A stretch of 64,000 bases of DNA, taken from assembly GCF_963665445.1 (NCBI RefSeq), contig NZ_OY762276.1:3528601-3592600 (forward strand), in the 5' to 3' direction. The notes beneath the pieces are model-generated. The model searched no databases. It saw only the letters and a program-made list of their open reading frames with translations, and was not told where the DNA came from. Positions 27,923-34,417 of this stretch are shown here, one piece after another. The DNA comes from an uncultured Desulfobulbus sp. (GTDB lineage Bacteria; Desulfobacterota; Desulfobulbia; Desulfobulbales; Desulfobulbaceae). A program made the position numbers and the translations under genes. How positions within the stretch are numbered: the first letter of the stretch is position 1; the number at the start of each line of letters is the position of its first letter.

Positions 27923-29005
27923 TTACATCTGGGTTGCACCGGGGCCACGGATGTCGACCTCCAGGTTCAGCGAGGCCTCGACAATCATTTCCTGCAGCTT
28001 CTCGATGCTCTTGTAGAGAGGTCGCAGCAACTGATCGTCCTTCTCCAGCTTCTTGTGAAGGACGATCCCCTCGTCAAGCTCGGCCAGTTGTTTGTCGACG
28101 GTATCCAGCTGCTTGCCGATCTTCGCCGCCAACTCCGGGTTCTTCTTGGTTATCAGGCCGTCCCGGGAGGCGACCAAGGCAGTGATGCCACCCGTGCCGT
28201 CGCCGACCAGGGCCCGACGGAGGCCCGCGATGGACGCCTGAAACGATGTGCGGCTCCTGTCGCTTCTCCAGGCCTCGAGCAGTTCCGGTTTCGAGGCGCC
28301 CTCGAAAAAGCCGCTGGGCGCACAGAGCCGGTCACGGAGCATCCGTTCGGTGACATTGAGCATCTGGGCAAAGACCAGACTCAGGGCATCGCCGGGAACC
28401 AGGTAGGGGTTGCCGTCCCCGGCCGCGACAAAGGCTGCCGACTCCTCCTGCCAGCGGCGCTGGTTGCTGCCGGCCTGGCCGGCGATCTCATCGACCACGT
28501 TCTGCAGGTGGCTGCAGCGGCCCTCGCTGGTTGCCTCGCCGATGCCGGCGGGAGCGAACAGCAGGTATTCCACCGCGGAGAAGCCGCGCACATCGGGGTT
28601 CTCGAGGAGGTGGGCAAGGTCCTTTGCCGATATGCCGCCGTTGAGCACCACCTCGTTGACCGGCCAGTTGTCCACCAGCTGCCTGGCCTTGGACGCCTTC
28701 TCATCGAGCAAGACCGGCTGGACCGATCGCCAGGCCAGGTAGGCCTCGAACCACGCCTCCCTGGCCTTGTGCAGGGACTGCTCGTCCTTGCGGCTGCAGA
28801 GCGTTCGGGTCGCCGTAGCCAGGGTTTCCGAGGCGCTCGCCGCCCGCTGCAGACCGGGCTGAATCGTCTTGCCGGCCAGACTCGTCAAGATCTCCGTCTC
28901 GGTCAACGGCTCCACCCTCGCCTCCGTGGCGGAGGCGAGCACTCCGATCAGGGCTACGGCGAAAATCCGCACAGCGGCGGCGTCCTTCAACACGTTCCAG
29001 CGCAT
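27923..29005 (-). CDS. Imelysin family (M75) iron-regulated protein
   Basis: A 360-residue exported protein with a signal peptide (AVRIFAVALIGVLASATEA), then the imelysin domain with WPVNEVVLNG and GFSAVEYLLFAP. It is a paralogue of the next gene, about 25 bases downstream. AAGGA lies before the ATG at 29005; the frame upstream runs into the MITE-like repeat and is not used. It is the first gene of the iron operon. Confidence 0.87.
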   Translation of the reverse strand: MRWNVLKDAAAVRIFAVALIGVLASATEARVEPLTETEILTSLAGKTIQPGLQRAASASETLATATRTLCSRKDEQSLHKAREAWFEAYLAWRSVQPVLLDEKASKARQLVDNWPVNEVVLNGGISAKDLAHLLENPDVRGFSAVEYLLFAPAGIGEATSEGRCSHLQNVVDEIAGQAGSNQRRWQEESAAFVAAGDGNPYLVPGDALSLVFAQMLNVTERMLRDRLCAPSGFFEGASKPELLEAWRSDRSRTSFQASIAGLRRALVGDGTGGITALVASRDGLITKKNPELAAKIGKQLDTVDKQLAELDEGIVLHKKLEKDDQLLRPLYKSIEKLQEMIVEASLNLEVDIRGPGATQM

Positions 29006-29073
29006 TTTTCCTTCCTCATTGTTCCCACGGCCGCAACACGCCGTGCAAAGGGCGTTGCGACTTTTCTGAAAAT

Positions 29074-29177
29074 TGACGGCTTCGTAAAAAGTCAAAAACA
29101 TAAATGTAAAGCATCGTAAAATCAGTAACTTACGAAGCTCGAAACGTCGTTCTCGAACCTTTTTACGAGAACGACAA
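29074..29177 (+). repeat. MITE-like repeat, copy E
   Basis: The sequence ggcttcgtaaaaagtcaaaa starts this copy and ttttacgagaacgac ends it, with the same centre (cttacgaagctcgaaacgtc) as copy B. Confidence 0.7.
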
Positions 29178-29281
29178 AATTGATGGACTCCTAAAAGGTC
29201 AAAAACCGAGTGTCACGCACCGTGAAATCAGCAAATTACGAAGTGCGGGACCTCGTTCTCAAGCCATTTTGCGAGAGCGGC
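29178..29281 (+). repeat. MITE-like repeat, degenerate copy F
   Basis: A decayed tandem copy beginning tggactcctaaaaggtcaaa; its right end reads ccattttgcgagagcgg. The match to the other copies is clear in the middle (caccgtgaaatcagcaaatt). Confidence 0.6.
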
Positions 29282-29610
29282 CCCCTCTCCACGGAACCTC
29301 ACCGCCTCAGCGCTGTGGTTACGGGAAAATGAATTCCTTTCGTCCTCTCTAAAACTCGACCAATATACCTGGATACCCAATCTTTTCCGTGACCATGGTC
29401 ACAGTTTCAGCAATTTTTCGATGAGGCGGTCCGGGGAAAACGGTAAAAATTGAGAGGAGGCCTGCGGCCACAACTTTAGATGGTAGCACAAAAGTTTGGA
29501 GCTCCTAATAAAAAGATTGACAGCATGGTTCAACAAAGTTAGGAATGCATAAACAAAAACACCCCAGCCCACCGGCTCCACCGACTCACTCTTGATTAAA
29601 GGGAGTAAAA
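29282..29610. promoter_or_regulatory. AT-rich intergenic region upstream of small membrane genes
   Basis: No convincing gene is seen here; a 73-codon open frame on the minus strand has no ribosome site and unlikely composition. A seven-of-eight match to the TTAG-N6-CTAA box lies at 29539-29552 (TTAGGAATGCATAA). It probably contains the promoter of the small genes that follow. Confidence 0.4.
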
Positions 29611-29745
29611 ATGTTTGCATTCATACCGATAGCCTGCAGCGTTGCCACCGCCCTCACCTGTCTCCTCGCCATTCAGACCGGTAAGGGCACCATGCGAACC
29701 CTCGAACGAAGAAAGAGACGAAATGCCCGAAAAGCTCGACCGTGA
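29611..29745 (+). CDS. Possible 44-residue membrane peptide
   Basis: A short frame with GGGAG five bases before its ATG. It encodes a hydrophobic helix (IPIACSVATALTCLLAI) followed by a very basic tail (RTLERRKRRNARKARP). It overlaps the start of the next gene by 23 bases in another frame, which suggests coupling. It is below usual gene-finder length; coding status is uncertain. Confidence 0.4.
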   Translation: MFAFIPIACSVATALTCLLAIQTGKGTMRTLERRKRRNARKARP

Positions 29746-30016
29746 AACCAAAAAAGAGATAGCGAAAATCGGCATGACCGCAGCTCTCGGCGTAACCGTG
29801 ATCACCGCCCCCTTCCTCAAGGGCAATCGGGTGATGAAAAACCTGCACACCGGTGCGGGCGTAGCCCTGGTCGCCCTGAGCCTGTGGCACCATTTTCTCT
29901 ATCAGCCGGAAAAACGCAAAGCCAAGTCGGAAGCCCTGGCAGCCGAGAAAAAGGCAAAAAACACCCCTCTGCCGCAGCCGGCAGCTCCGACCGAATCCGC
30001 TCCGGCCGCCCCCTGA
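29723..30016 (+). CDS. Small two-helix membrane protein, DUF4405-like helix
   Basis: A 97-residue protein with a first hydrophobic segment (IGMTAALGVTVITAPFL) and a second one framed by histidines, H42 and H56/H57 (LHTGAGVALVALSLWHHFLY). The tail is Ala/Pro/Lys-rich. The spaced His pair resembles one helix of cytochrome-b561/DUF4405-type haem proteins, so haem or metal binding is possible but unproved. The ATG at 29723 is preferred over an upstream ATG at 29642 that would add a proline-rich noise segment. Confidence 0.6.
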   Translation: MPEKLDRETKKEIAKIGMTAALGVTVITAPFLKGNRVMKNLHTGAGVALVALSLWHHFLYQPEKRKAKSEALAAEKKAKNTPLPQPAAPTESAPAAP

Positions 30017-30027
30017 TCCCCTGGACG

Positions 30028-30056
30028 ACAAAGCCGCCCTTTTCCGGCGGCCTTGT
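30028..30056 (+). terminator. Probable bidirectional terminator hairpin
   Basis: Eleven-base arms ACAAAGCCGCC and GGCGGCCTTGT surround a seven-base loop, just after the stop of the small membrane gene and before the convergent end of the minus-strand repeat protein. The rest of 30,057-30,226 shows no gene. Confidence 0.55.
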
Positions 30057-30226
30057 CGCTTCCTCTTCTGTCTGCCCCTTCCCCCCACCGCTGGCCCGGC
30101 TCTCCCCTCGCCACCCTGGCCGCACGGTCTCGCCCGCTGGTCCTCTTCGCGCTGCCGTTCCTGGCGCCCTGCCCATCCCGGCAGCATCCCCATGCTGGGG
30201 ATGTGCGGCGCGGTCGCGGACAACGC

Positions 30227-32116
30227 TCAGCCACGGGAGCGGATCGTTTCCGCGAGATCGAGATCACCGAGGGTGCACTGGATAGAGTCTGCAACGGCCT
30301 GCCGCGTTTTCCAACTGCACCGATGGACATCCAGGCGGAGGTAGATCTCTCGGCTCCAGGCATGATCGTGGCAGTGCCTGGCAACGGATTCGGCCAGCAG
30401 CGTCAGGTCTTGCGGCTCTTCCAGCAGGCTTTCCGCTTGCCGATGGAGACGGCGGAGAAACGGCTCGGAGCAGACGCAGCTTCCCACAACCGCCCGAATC
30501 AATCCGGCAAATTCAAGTCCGGTCCTGCAGAGGCCCATAATCCGCAGGTACACCTCTTCCACCCAGGCCGCATCCTGGAGTTTCTCCTCGATGGAGCGGG
30601 CCAGAATGGTCAGTTCGGCCTGGGTAAGGGCTGCCTGGTCCGCGGCGGCAAAGAGTTTGCGGCAATATTTCCGATCCTGCAGCAGGGCGAGAACGCTGAT
30701 CGCGAGGCGGATGAAACACCCGCAGCTGTCGCATTCCCGTTCCAGCCGACGATAAACGGCCTGAGCCCGGTCGCGTCCGTCGGGCATATGCCCGACCATG
30801 ACCCCGACCACCGCATTGACGCTGACAATATCGTGCATGGTCTCCAGCAGCTGATCGCAGATATCGCCCAGCCAGATCGTGTCGCCCACATGCAGCGCCA
30901 CGCCCTCGGCAACGGAGAGGATCTCGGCAAACGATTCGGCCCGTGCCTGCGCCTTGGTGTACAGCCGGCGGCAATAGTGCGCATCACCGACGGCATGGTG
31001 GACATCCCTGGCCAAGGTTCGAAAACAGCTGGAGGTGCGGCAGATCTGCTCCCGCTGCATGAACTGGCTGTAGGCCTCCCCATGCCTGGACCTCGTTTCG
31101 AGTTGCAGGGCGATGGCAGCATGCCAGCCCCGATCGACATCCAAGGCGAGGATGGCCTGGGCCACCGCGTGAAACTCCCTGTGCGTGGCGGCGAGGCCCT
31201 CGGCCCTGCGCAGACAATCGGCCGCCGCCCGCGTGTTGCCGGTCTGGCGCTCAAGTGCGGAGGCCACGGTGACCAGCTGTTCGGCATTGTCCGCCTCTCT
31301 GCCGGCGCGCAACAGAAACGTTTCGGCCAGCTGGAGATCATCGGTGTACTGCCCAACCGCCTGCGCAAGGTGCAGCAGTTCGTCATTCCCCCTCAGCCGG
31401 GCCCCGGCATGGCGCACCATTTCAAGGCCGAATCGCTGATCCTTGAGCGTGGCCACGATCGAACCAAACACCCCGATCACCGATGCAGCTGTGGCCGATT
31501 GACCGGCAGCGGCACGGTAGAGATTGAACGCGGTGGCCGTTTCCCCTAATTCCTTGCAACAGAATTCCGCCATCTGGGTGAGCTCCGCAGGCGACTTGAG
31601 GGTCAGGGCCGTTTCTGCCGCCAAGGTCAATGCGGTGGCATGGTCGCCCAACAGGGTGCGCACGGCAGAGGCCAGGGCCTGGTAATCCTCGGCTGATTTG
31701 CAGATCCGCCGCCCGCTTTCCAGCAACGGATACACCCGTTCACGGTCGTTGGTGACCGCGAGAACTGCGGTCGCCAGTTCGGTATACTCCCTCGTCCTGC
31801 GGCAGGAGCAGGCGGCAAGGTTCAGCAAGGTCTCCTGCAGTTGACGATCCCGATACAGCTCCATCACCGATTTGCTCAAGGCCACCACCTCCAGCCCGGT
31901 GCTGCACCGTTTTGCCGCTGCCAGGTAGAAGGCGCGTCTCGCTTCACCATCATCGGGCCGTGCATGCAACGGTCCCCCTTCGGCCCGTTCAGCCGTTGTC
32001 CACAGACGCCCCGGCGGCAACTGGAGGGTATGCAGACTTCCAACGATTCCCTTGGCCGAATCCCCTCCGAGCATCCGCCCCCCGTGCAACTCTTTCATGT
32101 CGTATCGTGTATCCAT
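30227..32116 (-). CDS. Large 34-residue repeat (TPR-like) protein of unknown function
   Basis: A roughly 629-residue, all-helical, cysteine-rich protein. Its repeat period is 34 residues, visible as EYTELATAV / DYQALASAV / ELTQMAEFC, which fits a degenerate TPR-type solenoid spanning most of the protein. No signal peptide or catalytic motif is seen. The start is uncertain: ATG at 32116 is used; ATG at 32098 or 32185 and a TTG at 32221 are also open, and none has a strong ribosome site. It lies divergent to the STAS-like/flavodoxin genes, across a region holding two TTAG-N6-CTAA boxes. Solenoid proteins of this kind usually organise partner proteins; the partner here is unknown. Confidence 0.7.
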   Translation of the reverse strand: MDTRYDMKELHGGRMLGGDSAKGIVGSLHTLQLPPGRLWTTAERAEGGPLHARPDDGEARRAFYLAAAKRCSTGLEVVALSKSVMELYRDRQLQETLLNLAACSCRRTREYTELATAVLAVTNDRERVYPLLESGRRICKSAEDYQALASAVRTLLGDHATALTLAAETALTLKSPAELTQMAEFCCKELGETATAFNLYRAAAGQSATAASVIGVFGSIVATLKDQRFGLEMVRHAGARLRGNDELLHLAQAVGQYTDDLQLAETFLLRAGREADNAEQLVTVASALERQTGNTRAAADCLRRAEGLAATHREFHAVAQAILALDVDRGWHAAIALQLETRSRHGEAYSQFMQREQICRTSSCFRTLARDVHHAVGDAHYCRRLYTKAQARAESFAEILSVAEGVALHVGDTIWLGDICDQLLETMHDIVSVNAVVGVMVGHMPDGRDRAQAVYRRLERECDSCGCFIRLAISVLALLQDRKYCRKLFAAADQAALTQAELTILARSIEEKLQDAAWVEEVYLRIMGLCRTGLEFAGLIRAVVGSCVCSEPFLRRLHRQAESLLEEPQDLTLLAESVARHCHDHAWSREIYLRLDVHRCSWKTRQAVADSIQCTLGDLDLAETIRSRG

Positions 32117-32195
32117 TGTTCGTGTCTTGAGTATCGTGTCGATCTTGCAAGCTCGGGCTTCGCCCCGGGGCTTGCTCCCCACCATCCGCTCAAAA

Positions 32196-32209
32196 TTAGA
32201 CGCAACTAA
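32196..32209. promoter_or_regulatory. Palindromic box TTAG-N6-CTAA
   Basis: TTAGACGCAACTAA lies upstream of the TPR-like gene. Its form resembles binding sites of DtxR-family metal regulators, but this is a pattern match only. Confidence 0.4.
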
Positions 32210-32235
32210 TATTATTGTCAATCCTAAACATTGTC

Positions 32236-32336
32236 ATCCGCGCAAAAGCCTCGAAAGCGGCGCTTCGAGCTTCGCACCATCCTGATTCCCCGGGACCAGA
32301 GTTCCAGTCTTTGACCTTTTACGATGCGTATCATCA
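32236..32336 (-). repeat. MITE-like repeat, degenerate inverse copy G
   Basis: The stretch gcgcttcgagcttcgcacc and the end ctttgaccttttacgatgcg match the inverse copies near 23.7 kb, with many substitutions. It lies in the divergent region between the TPR-like gene and the flavodoxin gene group. Confidence 0.5.
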
Positions 32337-32414
32337 TTCAACCGACGATCTCCAAACAAGAGTAAAGCTCTTAATTCCAGAGAGTTCCATTTTTATACGG
32401 TCTCCTTACAATTA

Positions 32415-32428
32415 TTAGATATGTCTAA
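32415..32428. promoter_or_regulatory. Palindromic box TTAG-N6-CTAA
   Basis: TTAGATATGTCTAA lies in an AT-rich stretch about 200 bases upstream of the STAS-like gene and just before a TTGACT hexamer-like sequence (ACTTGACTTC). It is a candidate operator for the STAS-like/flavodoxin genes. Confidence 0.45.
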
Positions 32429-32633
32429 AATTTTACTTGACTTCAGCCGCGCACCCCGGCATGATTGGCGAGTTAGATGCCTCTAAAACCAGTCCGCAGG
32501 ATGTGCTTGAGCGGACGCTACGACAGCCTGCCCATTGCCCGCGCCCTCGATGCTGCCGCTTCCATGGGCAGCAGGGAAAGCCGATGCGGCCATTTGAACA
32601 ACGCTTGCCTCAAACAAGCTGCAAGGAGCCACC

Positions 32634-32999
32634 ATGCGCGAACAGACCATCATTGTCAGTCAACAAAACGGCCACCTCCATATCAATCTCAACGGCCATT
32701 TCACCGCGGAAACCGCGCTCCAACTCTCCAATGCCATCGCCCGCAACTACTTTGGAGAGGGGAGAATCTTCATCCATACCGGCAAGATTGCGTCCATATC
32801 GCCGCAGAGCCGTCGAACCTTTTCCGACATGATCGACATTCTCGATCTGCCGCCGGAAAAGATGTATCTGACCGGCAGCCCGGGGCTGAAGATCGGCCCG
32901 GATAAATCCCGGGTGATCGTTTATGGGAAAGCCAACAGCGGCTGCGCTGGCGGAGGATGTGATGACTGTACCTGTCACGACAGAAACGAACCGGAATGA
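32634..32999 (+). CDS. STAS-like protein with a cysteine-rich tail
   Basis: A 121-residue soluble protein. The first 95 residues look like a small STAS-type alpha/beta fold (HLHINLNGHFTAETALQLSN ... RIFIHTGKIASISPQSRRTF). The tail has a compact Cys/His set (CAGGGCDDCTCHD) that could bind iron, zinc or a cluster. AAGGAG precedes the ATG. It lies 60 bases upstream of flavodoxin and probably shares its promoter. No named family is claimed; STAS similarity is by pattern only. Confidence 0.6.
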   Translation: MREQTIIVSQQNGHLHINLNGHFTAETALQLSNAIARNYFGEGRIFIHTGKIASISPQSRRTFSDMIDILDLPPEKMYLTGSPGLKIGPDKSRVIVYGKANSGCAGGGCDDCTCHDRNEPE

Positions 33000-33059
33000 C
33001 GGCCAAAATGAGTGGCAATCATCCGGCGTAAACTCAAAACCACTTCAGGAGATGCACAC

Positions 33060-33506
33060 ATGGCTAAAGTATTGATCGTCTATGGATCGACAACAGGGAA
33101 CACGGAGAGTACCGCCAAGCAAATCGGCGAGATGCTGACTGCCGGCGGGCATGAAATCGTCATCAAGGATGTTCGCAAGACCACGGTCAACGAACTGGGG
33201 AACGGGTACGACATGACCCTGCTCGGCTCCTCCACCTGGGGCGATTCGGAAATCGAGTTCCAGGAGGATTTCGCTGATTTCTATGCGGAAATGGACAAGG
33301 CCGAACTCAAGGAGAAGAAAGTCGCGGTTTTCGGTTGCGGAGACTCCAGCTACACCTTTTTCTGCGGCGCTGTCGACCAGCTGCAGGAAAAAGTCGAAGC
33401 CCTTGGGGGCCTGCTCGTCACCGACCCGCTGAAGATCGACGGCGACCCCACTGACGCGGCCAGCGATATCAAGGATTGGGCGCAGGCGGTTGCAGACGCC
33501 TTATGA
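33060..33506 (+). CDS. Flavodoxin
   Basis: A 148-residue flavodoxin, an FMN-containing electron carrier that replaces ferredoxin when iron is scarce. The phosphate-binding loop is YGSTTGNTES near the start, and FMN ring loops lie at SSTWGDSE (about 55-62) and FGCGDSSYTFFCGA (about 88-101). Its length is normal for a short-chain flavodoxin. AGGAG eight bases upstream fixes the ATG at 33060 rather than the upstream one. Neighbouring FeoA and metal ATPases fit an iron-limitation regulon. Confidence 0.95.
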   Translation: MAKVLIVYGSTTGNTESTAKQIGEMLTAGGHEIVIKDVRKTTVNELGNGYDMTLLGSSTWGDSEIEFQEDFADFYAEMDKAELKEKKVAVFGCGDSSYTFFCGAVDQLQEKVEALGGLLVTDPLKIDGDPTDAASDIKDWAQAVADAL

Positions 33507-33516
33507 TGGGGGATGG

Positions 33517-33549
33517 GCCCGGTCGTCCCTATGAGGCCGGGCTCTTATT
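33517..33549 (+). terminator. Probable terminator after flavodoxin
   Basis: GCCCGG and CCGGGC pair around a 14-base loop and are followed by TCTTATTA. It lies 11 bases after the flavodoxin stop. Confidence 0.55.
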
Positions 33550-33612
33550 ACTGACCGATTTCACGGGTACAGGCAAGCAAGACACAAGCCCCGGCAGATC
33601 CAGGAACAGGCG

Positions 33613-33894
33613 ATGAACAAAACCGATTTGATTGAGAGGGTGGCCGGCGAATGCGGCTTGAGCAAGCTGAACGCCGGTCGAGTGGTCAACAGTGTATTGA
33701 GTATCATATCGGAAGCCCTGGCTAGCGACGACAGGGTCAAACTGGTGGGTTTTGGGACTTTTTCGGTAACGCAGCGCCCACCCCGCAATGTGCGGGTTCC
33801 CCAAACCGGGGCAATGATGCAGTTGCCGGCAAGGAAGGCCATTCGCTTCAAGGCTGGGACGAAATTCGTCGAGACGATTCGCGCGATCGTGTAA
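33613..33894 (+). CDS. HU/IHF-family DNA-binding protein
   Basis: A 93-residue histone-like protein that bends and compacts DNA as a dimer. The family pattern is complete: helical start NKTDLIERVAGECGLSK, the GFGTFSVTQRPPRNVRVPQTG arm and a C-terminal AIRFKAGTKF. It is a single gene between flavodoxin and FeoA. Whether it is a housekeeping HU or a local architectural factor cannot be told. Confidence 0.93.
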   Translation: MNKTDLIERVAGECGLSKLNAGRVVNSVLSIISEALASDDRVKLVGFGTFSVTQRPPRNVRVPQTGAMMQLPARKAIRFKAGTKFVETIRAIV

Positions 33895-33906
33895 ACACAT
33901 TTTTCC

Positions 33907-33940
33907 GGCATCATCGGCGAGCCCCCTCTTCGATGATGCC
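33907..33940. terminator. Hairpin after the HU gene
   Basis: Ten-base perfect arms GGCATCATCG and CGATGATGCC surround a 14-base loop. It probably ends the HU transcript and may also serve the convergent FeoA gene. Confidence 0.5.
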
Positions 33941-34029
33941 CCTCTCCTCCCATGCCCCGCCCTGCATCCGGGCCGGCGAACATCGAACGTCCCCCGGACG
34001 ACGACCAGATGTCGGTTTGCTGCGCGTTC

Positions 34030-34326
34030 CTATACCTTGGCGACGTTGATCTTGAGGGCCATTCCTCCGCCCAGGGCGAAGCGGACACCATCCTTCTCTA
34101 TGAGCAGGGCACCGCCCCCCTGTTTCTGCACCACGGTTATCTCATCGTGCAGGTTGATCCCCATGCTCATGAGCCTTTCCTGCAGCTTCGTGCCAACAGG
34201 GAGTGAGGCCACCGTGACGACTTCTCCCACGCCGGCCAGGGCCAGGGGGAAGAGCTGTGAATGAGCCTGTGGGGGAACCTGGGTACAGGTCTGCTGTTCA
34301 GTGGGCATGCCGTGACGGTGACGCAT
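34030..34326 (-). CDS. FeoA-domain protein
   Basis: A 98-residue protein made of one FeoA/SH3-like domain (VGEVVTVASLPVGTKLQERL ... GINLHDEITVV, then GGALLIEKDGVRFALGGGMA) with a 25-residue N-terminal extension. FeoA partners the ferrous transporter FeoB, but no feoB is in this window. The ATG at 34326 has GGAG five bases in front; MPTEQQ six codons later is an alternative. It is probably last in a minus-strand run after ATPase 1. Confidence 0.85.
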   Translation of the reverse strand: MRHRHGMPTEQQTCTQVPPQAHSQLFPLALAGVGEVVTVASLPVGTKLQERLMSMGINLHDEITVVQKQGGGALLIEKDGVRFALGGGMALKINVAKV

Positions 34327-34417
34327 AGGAGCTCCAAAGTAAAAAAATTTCCGTGTAAATGCACATTGCGCCAGATGGCCTGTTGCAGCGTGCGAGATCG
34401 ATGTCAGCTGTGTCTCT

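Noticed and set aside
29399-29620. 73-codon minus-strand gene
   Set aside because: No ribosome site, odd composition, and it overlaps the likely promoter of the small plus-strand genes.
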